Positions 47,044-60,414 are shown, counted from the stretch's first letter. The stretch is 64,000 nucleotides of DNA from Filosporella fistucella (GCA_030077755.1 JAQJZZ010000019.1:446501-510500), one strand, 5' to 3'. The notes: generated by a model from the letters alone, not told the origin. Made by a program: numbers and translations.

Positions 47044-50000
47044 TACGGATTGATCTAGGTTTGACGCGTTCTTTAGCTTCGCGATTAGCTTTGAGCTTTG
47101 ATATATATATAGATATAGAATGGGCTCGGTTATGTAATATGAAGGTAAGGTTTAGAGGGCACGGGATGAACGGTATGGAGGAGAGGACGGGAGATGGGGC
47201 GGGAGAGGGAAGGGAAGTTGAGATGGGGCGATGGGGTGAGTTGAGATGGCGCGAGGACGGGATGGGAGGGAGAGGAGGTACCTAAGTACAGGTAACTGGG
47301 ATTTCCAGGTTGAAAGTGAGACACAGATGGGCGGGAGCGGGTGAGAATATAGAAGCGAGGATTCTGTTGCTAGAAGTATGCTACACAACTCTAGTTTGGG
47401 TAATGTCGTAGTTTTCTACGTACGTTGAGAATACACAAGCTGGAACGTCTGCATCATTTCGTATGCTACGCGAGTGCTCTGGAGTAGAATGAACAAGCAT
47501 GAAATAGGAAAATATAAACGACTGCCAGGGGATTTCACGTTGCACAAGCAGTTGAGAACGAACAATTGTCATTTCGGGTCGCTTCCGAGTGCACAGGACA
47601 AGGCTGGAGGGACATGGGGGATGGGCACGGAAAGCCGGATGAAGGAGCAAGTTGTGAGGTTACAGTATTGGATTTGGTATTTGAGATTTTTGTATTTGGA
47701 AGCAACAGCAACAGCAATGGTGACTTGTTCATGTTTGGGAATTTAAATATAAAGATGTTGATTCTGCGAGTTTGGAGATGTCGGTATAAATGTTATGTGG
47801 AAACAGCACAAGTATCAAATATATCAAGCTACAACTCTCACGAGGAGATCTGATAAATCTATCAAGATCAAACAACTACATCAGGTCACCTCTCACAATC
47901 GTCCCAGTAAACCGGTTTCGAGCTGCTGTCACATCATCTCACGTTCCACGATTTATGCACGATTCTGCTCATCAAACACTCCCACTGCTGACGGTACTTG
48001 TGCACTGCTCGAAAACCGTGGGTCTGGGATAGAAATGTGATAGGTAAGCTCCAGTTGGAGAATTGGAAATGAGATGTGATGGTTAGATTTGGTACCTAGG
48101 TAAAAGAGATCCAAGATTCTGGGTCGCGGTTTGTGGATTTGTGAGAGGGTTTGCTTTGGGATGACACGCTGAGATGAGTGGATTGGATGACCGTTGTGTC
48201 GGTGTTCTTTGCTGTGGGGTGAAATGATAGATGGGATGATAGCGGAGAGGTTTCGGAATTAGGAATGGATTTGCTTTTCGGATTATGCAGTTGGAAAATA
48301 TGCCTCGATGATGCTTTGTTAGTGGAAGGAATTGATCAATGGCATCTGAGTAGAGAGCTGATGTATGCGTTGCTAGAGATCGGATTGGATCAGATCCAGG
48401 AACTTCATATGCATAAGATGTCCCGACGATGAATTGTATGCACGATACGCACGAAAAGAGGATTGGAGATGGATCGGATACCGTGTGCTTGGAGTCCCAG
48501 AGTGGGGGTAAAGTGAGCGGAAAACATGCGGACCGGGCTGATACCTCATGTTTGAGAAAATGCTTGTTTGAATTCCGACGTTTTTCTTCTCGCTTGCTTG
48601 ATTCTGCATCTCATGCCTTGTCGACTTTGTCTTCAATTCACACACTCAACAATCTTTGCCTATCATCGACATTTTGGTCAAGTAATAGTCCCATCCAATA
48701 ATTATTTTTTGAGTCTGGACTCTGGATGCTTCTCCCCTAGCTCATGACGACGATCCCACTTCAATGTCACAATCTTCAGCGTTGGGCACAAATCTTCCGT
48801 AGAGCTTCATAAATTCCTAAACCGGCATTAGGAGTTTTCATAACGGCTTAGCCCAGACGCCGTCTCGGGGAGGTGTCCTGGGCTTTCCGTCGCCGCAGTT
48901 AGGGCTTAAAATCGAGCAAATGCGGTTCTTCATTCTGGCTGGCTAGGTTCCTGATGTTGTGGAGAATCTGGGATGGCAATGTACTCGTGTCCACGACGCT
49001 GGGTTTGGTGAGGGTCGAGGTTGCAAAGTTTGGTGGACTTTCCACACAACTAACCCACAAAATTGTGGAGTAAATTCCGAGACAGACAGAGTTGGATCAA
49101 TTGCTCAATTTCCTTTTGAGTTTTTATTTTCAAACAGAGAAATGACTGACGTTGGCTGGTGTGAGAAAAATGATTGGATCATGCAGCAAATTCAAAATGG
49201 TCTCTTCTCGCAGTTCATAATGTATCTGTGTGGCGTGTTCTTGGGGCAGAAGGGAACAGATTTGCGTGAGAACGGAATTGATGTGTAATTAAGGGTATCC
49301 AAGATTACCACCTCCATCCTACCTTGGCCTGGCCGCATCGCAATCTCATTTCCTTTCGCGATGGCTCCGTGACAGATCATGGCTGGCAGTGAACGGAAGC
49401 GGCAAGCAAGGTCAAAGTTTGGTAAGCGGTCGATTTCCTAGGCAAAGAGGAAATTGGGAAGCGTGTGATAGTGGAAACGCGAGTGAGGAGGCGTTTATAT
49501 TCGCCGTGACGAAGACTTTCCCAGCCTTTCACCCTCGCAATCACAACGGCTTCATGGGGGGCGTAAGCGATGGTGATGGGGTTTGGGTGATGCATTAAGA
49601 TGCAGGCAGGATAATAAAGATCACCAGATCTCGTCCCGTCACAGCGCCAAAAGCAAGCCGCCCTTTTCGGCCATTTCTTGCAGGAGTAACCGTAAAAGAG
49701 CTTTTCTGGTCATGACAACTCATGATTGCTTGAATGCTTGCAGATGACAATTGTAGAATCAATAGTAGCTGAGCATATCTTCGTGCAACGGGGAGGATAG
49801 GCTTGGAGAGGATCATCGGATACGAGAAAGACGATCGAATGGCCGTTGAAGAAAGGAGTCTAGAACCAATAAACGGCCTTACTGTACTTAGGTTCTCGAG
49901 GCTGAAAGCCCGGCTGGAATTGCTCCCCCCTTTTCATCAGCCGGAGCGAAGAAGTCGTCAACGACATCATCGGCACATCGAAGGGAAGGGAGGAAGTACC

Positions 50001-50453
50001 CGCAATATTGATGATAGATGTTGAATGCGTAAGGAGAGACAAAACGGGTATTGGGGTTGTCTCTGCCGGTCTGTTTGCTTGTTTGATAAGGGGCACAAGT
50101 ATTTGCAATGATTGTGATTGTGGTTATTCGCTTGATAACTGATTGTTTTTGTTTGTCTCGAGACTCATCTGTATGAGTAGTTGAACAGCCTCACTGGCAT
50201 CCCCCTCCCTCCTGCGTCGTGACAGTTTCTGCGATATTGGATTATATTTCAGTGCAAAGCCTAATTCAGCGCTCATGCCAGTCTATGCCACTGGCAGGCC
50301 TGAGCCAACTCTTTGACGGACCGGGATTTCTGTGTTATTAACCCAAAGTAGCCTTTTTGCGTGTTGCGCCGTGGTGCAGCTGTCTGCCCCTGTCTGTCTG
50401 TTTCTTTGTCCAGCCAGGAGAACCTGAGGAGGGAGCCGAGGAGTCGAGGGATT

Positions 50454-50501
50454 GTGGATGGTGGATGGTGGATGAGGATGAGGATGAGGACGAGGACGAG
50501 A
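50454..50501. repeat. GTGGATG / AGGATG minisatellite
   Basis: Three GTGGATG units are followed by AGGATG and AGGACG units, upstream of the Ras-GEF leader. Confidence 0.8.
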
Positions 50502-51029
50502 GTATTTTCGCAAGGTACAAAGTACGGTCAGGTATAGTAAGTAAGGTAGGGAAGGACTGGTTGTTGCTGGGACTTGGACTGGAATTGGACTGGACTTGGA
50601 CTGGTCGACGCCGCAAGGAAGGGTAAGGAAATTCAGGTGCGGATGCTGCCCACCACCGGTAGCAAGAAACTCCACCACAACCTGGGCACACCCACCACCC
50701 TCCCACCACCGACCACCGACCGTCCGCCGGCACCACCAAAACCGCCGCCCTCCACCACTTCCAGCCACTCATCCTGGATGCTTCGGTCTGCACCTGCCTG
50801 CCCACTTCACTTGCCTTGCCTGCTTGTGCGTGTGCTTTGCTGCTGTGACTGCGACCTTCCTTCCACCTGCTCCTGCTCCTGCACCTCCCATTCAACCTTC
50901 ACATCCACCATCCCCTCGAATTCCTTCCTCCTACAACTTCACCGATTCAATCGATTCGACTTCAATGCATCGCTCATCACCATTTCGACAAAGTAGCTGA
51001 GTGCTGCCGTGCAGGAGAACAGTGGAAGA

Positions 51030-54000
51030 ATGGAGGCCGAGGCCCAGGTTCCGACCTCACAATCGGCCAGGACTCACACACCCGACAGTCTGCGACAACG
51101 TCAACGAGATCGCCTATCCCCAAGAGGTCGATTCCCACAGTCCGGTCGGATTTCCACAACAGTGAAGGATGTTGACAGTGCGCCAAAGAAGGGGATCACC
51201 TTGGCTGCCGCGCCGAGATCAAAAGCAGCTGGAAGTCGTTCGCCGGAGGAATTGAAGGAAAAGAGACTGCAGGATGGGTTGCGCAAGGAGAACAGTGTGA
51301 ATCGACGTGCAAAGAGGGAAGCCGAAGACATGAAATATGATATTACTCCAGATGGAAGTTCTGCCGGACGTGAGGGGAGACAATTCACCGTTGCAAAGGT
51401 TGGGAATAACGGTAAAATATATTTACGGTAAGAATTATGCCCGATGATGTCGTTGTTTCTATTACAAGGCATGATGTTTCTACCAATGGTGGCTGATACA
51501 GGAGCATAGTCCTACAATTCGTCCTGCTAATGCACGATACCCTCAACCGTCCTTCGTCTTCCCCATAACCCCTCCGAGTACTGCTGGACTCGATGTCTTG
51601 GTTGCTCATAACAGTAGTGGAGATTCTCAACGCGACAGTCTATGGACACCAAGTCGATCGCCTTCAACTCCTGCACTGAACGTACGAGAGAATTACTTCC
51701 CTCAAAGTCCCTTGCAAAAACCACGCCACCAACGCTCACATTCCTTTGGTGCTGATGACTATCTTGGTGATCTGGACGCCAACGTGGGAGGATTTAAGGT
51801 TATCATAGAGCGACCTGGTACAGAACCAAAGACTACTGCCCCAATTGCAGGTATCCCGACGCTTGAGGTACCCATACCTTCATACAAACTAGGTACACCA
51901 AGGTTTAGCACGAGGGGTACTGCTTTTCTTCGAGGGTCTTCGTACACCACAACCGACGACATGCGCTCAAGCGTATTCTCACATAAGGATTCGTCACGAG
52001 GCACAGGCTCACATCGACCAACTCGTATAATCTCGAGGCGACATTCCGATGCTTCCCCTCAACCAATTCTCCCTGAAGTGCCCTACAGTCCATTTGGAGA
52101 GATGAGATCTCCTTTACCAGGAATTGTTCGACAGCGAACACCAATTGTACCAGAGATGTTCGACGCACTTACTTTCAAGCCGGAATGTGATCACCCTTCA
52201 GTCGTACGATATTCCATGAATGGAGGAATTAGAGCAGCAACCCCTGCTCGTCTGGTGGCTGAGATAACTTCTCCAACATTTGTCGATTATGACTTGTTGT
52301 CAGACTTCTTCCTAACTTTTCGTTCATTTCTTGATACCACAGACCTTCTATATATGCTGATCACGAGATTGAAATGGGCACTTGCCAGAAGCGATGAGAC
52401 TGGGACCGTTGTAAGAGTTAGGACGTTTGTCGCTATCCGACACTGGATCCTAAACTACTTTCTGGACGACTATGTTATCGATTACGATTTGCGCAAATCA
52501 TTCTGTGACCTTCTAAACAACTTTACTAGCGATTTATCGATTGATCCAACGCGCGCAAAGGTGCCATTAAAAATCATTGGAGAGTTGAAGAAATGCTGGA
52601 GAAGAGTTTGTGCGTTGTATTGGGATGGCCCAGAATTTGACACAGAACTGGGTCCAGAGATCCCAATCATGCCTGGAGGAATCGCTGGCTCTCGAAATCC
52701 TCAGCTGGATCCGAGTTTCTGGGCAACTCATCCGGATGGACCACCGAGATTAGATGGCATCATCGAACCTGACTTCGTTGCGCCAGAGACGGCAGAACCC
52801 GATGGCAGGAACTTCTTTGCAGACGTCTCCCGAGCTGGCCATTTGGATTCGATCATTGTTCCTCAACACATTCACATGAATCAGACAACACATTCAATGG
52901 ACGAACCGCCTCTATCGCCCTCGAGTATAGTCAGTGAGGATTTCGTTTCCTGTTCTTTCCCTTCGCGTGCCAGGCCTGGGACTTCCCATCCATTAGGCGC
53001 TCATCCAGTACCTGCTAGCTCCGTTTATGAAAATGGCCCTCCTGTTGCACCAACGCCAAAAGCAGTGACTGGAAAAAGGGTCAGACCAACTCATGCCCAT
53101 AAACGCAGCGCAAGTTTCTCAGATTCATTCAGAGATCATCGAACGCAGCAACCAGTCCAGAAGGTCATTTACAAAAGCACTGAGCTGTTCCTGGCCCTAC
53201 CATATGCTGGGAGCCTTGTTAGAGGCAATCTTTTCCCTCCAGGACAGGCTTTTGTGGAGGTGATTGCTCCAAGTACACCTGCAGAGATGAACCGTGCCAC
53301 AACCCTGTTCCCCGGGACACCCCGAGGTTTGAAAGGTCCCTCTGCAATGTCAGGTCCTGGAATGAAGAAGTTGCTCGGAAGCGTACGCCGTGCTCTGAGC
53401 ACCAGAACTGGTCAAAGTCCAAATGAGTCCCCGACTCAAGGCAGTTTTCCCCACATTCCACCCCTTGGTGTTAGAGGCGCAACGATCAATCGTCTTCCTG
53501 GAACCGCCATTGTACCACAAGCTCGTCCACGAAATACAGGTGCACGAGCACCTATGCGAATTGACTTGTTAGGTGCGGAAGTGGCAGAGGATTTCAAGAA
53601 AGCTGTAAGAGAAGATGCTGAAGCAGAGGCTGAACACCGTGAGGCGGAAGAGCGAATTTCAGCAGAAAACCTAACACACGAACCCCGTCTGGAATACTCT
53701 TCTATGGCTCCAGACACGACTTATGAGCCTTCAAGACCAGCAAATCGACGAGCACCAGTGAGTGCAATGACAACTGGCAGCAAATCTATCGTCATAGTCG
53801 ACGATACATTCCCATCAGATTTGCCTCTGATGACGGGAGCATTGCCAATGAACCAGTCAGTTGATGATTTCGCTGATACGTACTTGCAACCATCTGCTGG
53901 TCCGACCCCGCCTTCCACTCCTCCAGAGGTTACTCTAGGCACCCCAAGAAGATCTTCACATCTACTCGGTGAGCACACAAGAACAAGATCGCATTCCTTT

Positions 54001-56361
54001 GAACAAACACCATCTCTAGTGGTTGATTCACGTCCTTCGGGAGATGATGAGCGATCACCTAGTCACCGGCCACCTGGAAGGCTAGCAATGCGTAATCCAA
54101 GAGGCTTGTCATACAAATCGAAAAGATCTGTATCTCTACGACGTTACGCTTCGTATCACAGTGGGTTTACCAGAGAAACAAGCCAACGTAGCTTTGACGC
54201 TACGACATTCTCAGAAACAGATGACATAGAGCATTCGCAAGATCCATCAATGCCACGACCTCTTCGTGTTTTACGAAGACGACCCGGTGGTGATTTAAGA
54301 GCAGTCTCGAATGTCGGAGATTTGAATACCCACCCACTTCGAAGACCTATGTCAACTGGTTCCTTGACAGCCTATTCTGAGTCCTTCCGTAGCTCGTACT
54401 TACTTGGACGTGGTTCGGCAGAATATGTTGATGTGATCCAGAGCAACTGCAACGACAGATCAGCAGATCAGACCTTTTCCTTAGGAGCATTAGCAGAACC
54501 ATCGCCTAAACCACACATTTCCCTCTTCAGTACTCACTCATCCAAACCAGTTATGCGACCATCGTTCGAAAAGGAAGCTCAGATGCTCGCTCAAATTCCA
54601 GACGACGATGACGATGATGGAGGGGTAGAATCTGCTTTGTTGAAGTTGGAAGGTAAATTTGAGAAGCGACGTTCAGACATATCAGGAGAGTCTCAAGGTC
54701 GTGATATTCCAGTCCACAACAGCTTCGGAATTCCTCCATATGAGGCGAATACTGCAGCGGTAGATGATGAGGAAGAGGAAAAGAGACGTCATCGACAAAA
54801 GCATATCGTTGCGAGCTTGTCCAAAACGCCACCCTTGGTTGAGACATATCGACCACGTCCACCACCTAAGCTTGAGGAGTTAAAGCCAACTGTATATCAG
54901 CCCAAAGGCATGCAGCTCCCACCACCGGTTGTCATGTCACCAATATCCATCGACTCTTATAATTCAGTGCCTTTACTTGAGAGAGGATTGACAGACGATG
55001 GAGAAGAACGCAATCGAAACTGGTCCGATCATTCAGTTCTTCGTGATCCAAGCAATGAGAGGCTCAATTTTGATTTCCAAACTCCGGAATCATCTCATGT
55101 CAACTCCTTCGATTTCATCGAGGAGACCGAGAGCATGAAGAATATTGCCAGGGGGGAGACCAGACCGAGCGTTGATCAGTCATTCTTGGACAGTGACAGT
55201 GACAACAGGAGTGATTTGTCGTCAGAACTCTCGATAGAAGTCATCTCCAGGACCGATTACACTGAGCACGATTCTACATCCACTCAACCATTCCCAGTTC
55301 TGTCTAGTGCTTTCAAGGAGACCGCTTTACCATCGCACCCTCTTCGTCATCCACCTTCACCACCCATGACCTTGGTTCAAGCCTTAAAATTGTCTCCGAA
55401 ATCAGGTCAACTTCCAGAACTTCAGGGCAGACAACCTGATAAGGATAGAGGCCTTCCACCAACCCCTGAAATCACTCCAACTGCTGCTTTTGCCGCCGGA
55501 GCTTTCGGAGGAGACAGGGGAGCATCGCCAACTACTGATCCGCTCAGATCTCATCGCATTCCAGACGCGTCAAGAAAAACCTCTGTCCACCTTCCATTCA
55601 TTCTGGCTTTTGATTCACAAGTCCTTGCTCAACAATTTACTCTTATTGAAAAGGATGCTTTGAATGAGATTGACTGGAAAGATTTGATTGAAATGCGTTG
55701 GAAGGATGCTTCCACTGATTCTCGATCATGGGTAGAATTCCTCCGCTTGAACGAGCCTCGTGGTGTCGAAGTTGTTATTGCACGGTTCAATCTGATGGTC
55801 AAATGGGCTGTATCTGAGTGTGTCCTCACTCAAGATCTTGGGGAACGTGTTCGGTGCATCATTAAATACATCCATATCGCCGCCCACTGTCGGAAGTACC
55901 GCAACTTTGCAACGATGACACAACTTACTGTTGCTCTTACCTCGAAAGATATCTCGCGTTTGACGAAAACCTGGGCTTATGTGCCTGCTGCCGACATTCA
56001 GACTCTGCGAGACCTCGAAGCTCTTGTGACTCCAACCCACAACTTTTACAATCTACGAGCTGAAATGGAAGGCTCTGGGGCAGATCAAGGATGCATACCT
56101 TTTGTTGGTATCTACACGCATGACCTTCTCGTCAATTCGGAGAGACCGAGTCAAATCGCGAGCACTCCAACGACTGAGCCTCTTATCAACTTTGAGAGAT
56201 CCCGAACAGATGCTACAATCGTTAAGAATCTGCTCAGATTGTTGGAAGCTAGTCAACTGTATAGATTCCTTCCGATCGAAGGAATTACTGAGAGATGCCT
56301 CTGGATGGCCGCTCTCACTGATGATGAAATCGCTAGATATGGAAAGATGATTCAAGAATGA
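51030..56361 (+). CDS. Ras guanine-nucleotide exchange factor, Lte1-like (two exons)
   Basis: Exons 51030-51427 and 51510-56361 join in phase 2 to 1749 residues. The start is the ATG at 51030; the open frame upstream begins with GTG. Two AGs lie at the 3' splice site; only the second (51509) keeps frame and gives KIYLRPTIRPANARYP. The N-terminal part is basic and disordered. A RasGEF N-terminal (REM) domain spans about 374-480 (DYDLLSDFFLTFRSF), a long Ser/Pro-rich linker follows, and the catalytic CDC25-type domain fills about 1495-1745 (FNLMVKWAVSECVL, YRNFATMTQLTVAL, PFVGIYTHDLL). Wide separation of REM and catalytic domain, with the latter at the very C terminus, fits Lte1 homologues of mitotic exit, and some other fungal Ras-GEFs; the exact orthologue needs a phylogeny. 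It should activate a Ras-like GTPase. Confidence 0.92.
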
Positions 56362-57693
56362 TCGCCTACGAAGGAAAAAAACGACATCTGACGACATCTT
56401 TCCTATTCGATAATCAACCATGACCATCATCAAATTCTGTCTGTTTACGACAGAACCTATTCTTGTAACAACTTTTGGTTCCGATTTTCACTTCTTGTTC
56501 CTAATATTTTGGCCTCTAATTGTGTATCCGAACGGTCTTTACATTCTCTGTTTGTCCTTGTTACCGTGGTCTGACGACCAAGATTTTTTTATTACTTGTC
56601 ATGATAAATACGAGTTTCCTATCGAGTCGATTCCAATTGAGCGTGGAATCGATGAGGATTGAGTAGACATATGGGGGGAGTATTACTGGTAGTGGTATTT
56701 TGTGCTTTTGCTAGTAGTGCATAGCGTCAGATAGTTCAGAAGGAGACGATGGTACTAGGTGGAGTTTTCATTTGCATTGCATGGCTTGGCATGGTAGGAT
56801 GGAAGGATGGATGGTATACCCAGGTGTTTGTTTGAGTGGAGATGTGTGTGTAGACAATTAGGAGGGTAAATAAATATAAGAACTTCTTGCAATTTTTAGT
56901 ATGTTTGAATTGTAATGTGACGAGAGAAGTGCAAGGGTGAAGTGGATTCTTCACACGAGGCGGATATTCAGCCTTGTTTAATGCAGAATATACATGCCTT
57001 CCAACAACTGCAACACCAAAAATCAACCGAGATGCAAGTTACAAGATTTTTCTTCTTACTCCACTTCTACGACCTGATTCTGTATTCTCGTACCTTCAAA
57101 ATGACTATGTCGTGGAGTTTACTCTTTGGCACTTGCATAGGCATCCCTGGAGTCCAGGAGAAGCAAATCTGAAACATGACGTCTTGTCTCAGCCGAGTCT
57201 TGGGAGGGGAAGGGGTGGTAGCCTCGTCTATCAACGTCCAACATGTAAATACCTGTGACAATACTACAGCATTAAGGAAGGACTTTACGGATGAAGAGTT
57301 GCGGCTTTGATACTATTTGTTGATTGAACTGAATTGATTTGGGTTTGTTGCTGAGTTTTGTATTTGAGGTATTGAGGTATTGAGGTTTTCGAGGGAAATC
57401 TTGAGTTGGGGATTTGATTGAATGTGGGAGGGATTGATCATTGGGTTTTTGGAACTGTGATTGTTGATTTGGGGAGAATAAGAGAAGAGAGATAGAGATA
57501 GAGGTAAGTCATACAAGTGATAAGAGAAAGTAGTGGCGGCAGGGAGAACTTATGAGGGTGTTTTAAAAAAGTGTTATATGGGGGGTAAAAAGAAAGGCAA
57601 GAAGGAAGATGGCTAATGCTTCATAGATCCCAAAGTCCAATAACCTGCTCCAGCTATCCAACCATCGATTCCTCAAACTCCAAATCATCAAAA
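56362..57693. other. Intergenic region; no gene seen
   Basis: It contains the 3' flank of the Ras-GEF gene and the promoter of the next gene. A short direct repeat of GAGGTATT units occurs at about 57365-57384. ORFs are short and without domains. Confidence 0.55.
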
Positions 57694-58516
57694 ATGGCGG
57701 ACCAGGTTCCTAATTCTACCACCTCCCCATCCCCAGCTTCCCAATCCTCTCAACCAGCAAGCACCCTCCTCCTCCGCGCGCCCCTCCCCAGTCCCCCACC
57801 ACCTACATGGAGCGATCCAGATCTGAGTTGGTTAGAGAGAACATGGACAGTAACGCATTCTACGCTTCCGATGTGGAGGAAAGCTAGGAATGTGCGGATT
57901 ACGTATAAGATACTTGAGGGGGGACAATTAGACGATACTGTGGAGAGTGAGGCGACTGAGAAGGTATGTTTGTTGAAAAGAAGAGGATGAGGGGATTTAG
58001 GAGTGGAATGGGGAGTGAAAGAGAGTGGGCTAATGAAGTGGATAGACGTGGTTACCTCAACCTAAAGCTATTCATGGGATTGATACTCCTGATGGGAAGG
58101 GAGGTTGGAATTGGAGGGGGAAAGGGTGGTTGAAAATTGTATGTTTCTTTCCATTTATTTTTCATCACCAAACTTCCTTTCTATCTTACCTACGATACTC
58201 CTCAACAAACTCACTGAATCTTTCCCACCTATCCCTCGCCAAGACAAACATCTAACCTCCCCAGGCTTCCTCCCACTGGCAAGTCCTCGGCCATGGCACC
58301 TCCTCCACCGGCGAGAATTGGGTCGTAACGTGGTTCTCGGCTAGTATGTTCACTCCCGCTGGCGCAGATATCTATTGTGATCGGAAAGAGGGCATTAGTG
58401 AGGGCTTGTATAAGGAGATTATGGATGCGTTGGTGGGATTAGCTGGGGTGGGAGAGGGAGAGACGGTGGCGAGGGTTTGTAAGGAGGAGATGAGGGAGGT
58501 GAAGATTGTGTTGTAG
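57694..58516 (+). CDS. Small three-exon protein of unknown function, calycin-like appearance
   Basis: Exons 57694-57963, 58046-58138 and 58265-58516 (introns 82 and 126 nt, both phase 0) give 204 residues. The start is the ATG in AAAATGGCGG. After a Ser/Pro-rich start (about 1-50) the protein has evenly spaced aromatic residues in short strands: LERTWTVTHST, RKARNVRITYKI, GWNWRGKGWLKI, SSHWQVLGHG, NWVVTWFSASMFTPAG, ending in a helix. This resembles a small beta-barrel such as calycin/lipocalin-like fungal proteins, but I could not place it in a named family. No signal peptide or membrane segment. The coherent reading across both introns makes the gene model reliable; the function is unknown. 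Confidence 0.82.
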
Positions 58517-59221
58517 GTTGGGGAAGGGGGAAGGGAGCCAGGAGGGTGGTAATTTGGGGTGAAGGCGGGGAATGAGATTGGCATGTGGTAATGGAATGAT
58601 AGGAGCTGAGAATAAAGAGAAAGTGAATTCAAAGAACAATTTGGAAACTTGTCAGCTATTGCGTTGCGAGAGTTACAGCAGGGCTTGAAGCACAGTAAGA
58701 GTTAGGACGTCTCCTTCGATCGATCAAAAAAAAAAAATTCACTTCTGCACCCTCTATATCACAACTAAATCCTCACAGGCCCCAAGAAATATTCTCTCTC
58801 ACACCCGCTCAGAAAACAAGTAACAAATCTCTCGCCAAAACATTTTTTAAAAAGAAAGAAGGGCCAAAAAAAAGGTCAAAAATGGCAAAACTCCAGCCTC
58901 CCCTCCGAACGGGGAGACCTTAGAAACCCTCTCGGTGAGGATTTTCAAGTCGGGTGATTTTATTTTAGAGTTGACTTAATCGTCTTGTCAACGAGACCAC
59001 TACGCCACACGTACTTAAATATGGGCGATCCTTATGGCCTGGTTTGGAAGGGGGTTATTTAGAGTTATGTATATGGGTTTGAGACTAGATGGGAGTTCTT
59101 TTGGGTGTTATTTATATGTTTTGGGGAATAGAGGAGAATGGGAAAGAGAGGAGGGGAGGTGTAGGGTAGTTTGGAATACTGTTTGGGGGCATTTATTAAG
59201 CTGGTGCTATATTGAAGGATA
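58517..59221. other. Intergenic region containing a Pol III-like arrangement
   Basis: This is the convergent spacer between the small unknown protein (+) and the CIR_N protein (-). It holds an 11-base A run (about 58728-58738) and, on the minus strand, an A-box-like motif, a B-box-like hairpin and a T8 run (see separate entry). The remainder shows nothing. Confidence 0.55.
58866..59007 (-). other. Possible Pol III unit or tRNA-derived (SINE-like) remnant
   Basis: On the minus strand, TGGCGTAGTGG (59007-58997) matches the tRNA A-box consensus, a hairpin with GTTCGG loop (58916-58898) resembles a degenerate T-arm/B box, and a T8 run (58873-58866) could terminate Pol III about 25 nt further on. 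The acceptor stem does not pair and the T loop lacks the canonical TTCRA, so it is not an intact tRNA. It may be a decayed tRNA, a SINE head or chance. Confidence 0.35.
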
Positions 59222-60414
59222 TTAATCATGATGCCGTCTGTGTTTCCTCCTCTCACCATCTCTCTCACTATGTTCCCTCCTTCTATGTCCCCTCTCTCTA
59301 TCCCTTTCTCTGTCTCTCTTGTCAGATTCACGGTATCGAGACTCCTTATGTCTATGTCTCCTCTCCCTCTCCCCATCGCCCGATCTTCTGGACTCACTTC
59401 TTTCCTCTCTATATCTCTTGGGCCTAGTCTCTTCATCCAGTCTGAAATCCTCTAAATCCTCTAAATCCTCGTCTTCTCTCCTTCTCTTATGTCCCCTTTT
59501 CCTACCAGTCTCCTCCTCTAAAACCATCATTTCCCTTTCTTTCTCCTCTCTCCACTTCTTCCTCTCACTCTCTACTTTCCTAGCCTGTGCTGCTCCCCGC
59601 TTCATCATCGCAAGCGGATCACTACTCACAATCCTCTGTAATTCCCGTTCTTTCCTCCTGGGATCCTCATTTCCCCATACGTCTTTCCCAGGAATTTCTT
59701 CAATTACCTCTTTCTCTGTTCCCGCTTTCGAATACCATGGATTCTCTAGTCCCTGTTTGAAGCCCGCGGCATTAGAGAATTTCATCGTGTACTGATCCTC
59801 GTATTCCTTCTTCTTCTTCGCGAGTTCTTTCTCAGCTTCCGCATTCTTCTCAACGCGTTTCTCTTGCGGGAACAGATCGATATGACCTCGATGATCAACG
59901 AGTGGTTTATCAACCCCAGTATCTTTCCTCAATACCAATGCCCTACTCATTTCTGCTCCCTCACTCTGTTGTTCCCTCGCAATCCTCATCTCGAAATCCG
60001 TATCATTCTCCCCCGCCTTCTTCCTCCTCTTTCTCTCCCTACCTGATCCATCATGTTCCCTCCTCCCAGGTTTGTCAGATGCAGATGGTGCATCTTCAAT
60101 AGCTAATGGTGTAGGTATCTCGCCGCGGAGGATTTGCATGCGGCGCTCTGCATCTAGCTCTTGCATGCGCTGTTCCTCCGCTTCCTCGAGAGCCTTCGCA
60201 CGAGCTTCATCGCGCTTTACTTTTTCGATGTTGGCTGTGTTGTAGACGTTCCATGATTTCTTGCCTAGGAGATGGCTGCGTGTGTTAGTAGGTGATTGTA
60301 AGGATTATAAATCATTTGTCCGCGCGACGGGCTTCTGCTAGCTTCGGGAGGATGGAGTATATAGGAAGGCGATATCTTGAGAGTAAAGAAGTGGAAGCAA
60401 ACTTACAGAGGCAT
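59222..60414 (-). CDS. CIR_N-domain protein, Cwc25/LENG1-like splicing-type factor (two exons)
   Basis: Exon 1 is only 8 nt (60414-60407, ATGCCTCT); a 131-nt intron (60276-60406, donor GTAAGT, branch CTAAC, acceptor CGCAG) is followed by exon 2 (60275-59222). Together they give 353 residues starting MPLHLLGKKSWNVYN. This reproduces the conserved start of CIR_N proteins (LxxKKSWN followed by a charged helix, residues about 5-45), which an ORF-only model starting at the internal ATG (60166) would miss. The centre is Lys/Glu-rich with a conserved-looking NPWYS segment; the C terminus (about 255-353) is an RE/RD/RS-rich tail as in spliceosome-associated proteins. CIR_N occurs in yeast Cwc25 and human LENG1; the latter type looks closer. 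The likely role is in pre-mRNA splicing in the nucleus. Confidence 0.9.

Larger units (their letters stand above)
45356..51029. other. Long intergenic region with tandem repeats; no gene seen
   Basis: No ORF shows a domain; the longest (about 160-185 codons near 50.3-50.9 kb, -) are Pro/Ser/Trp low-complexity antisense to the Ras-GEF leader. Notable items are a 29-bp duplication at about 45976, a CATCTG repeat at about 46465, a diverged pair of about 150-180 bp repeats at 46641-47043, and GTGGATG/AGGATG repeats at about 50454-50501. The last several hundred bases are probably promoter and 5' UTR of the Ras-GEF. Confidence 0.55.

Noticed and set aside
50283..50996. Several 130-185 codon ORFs on both strands
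   Set aside because: All are generated by CCACC/GGTGG and GAGGAT repeats in the Ras-GEF leader.
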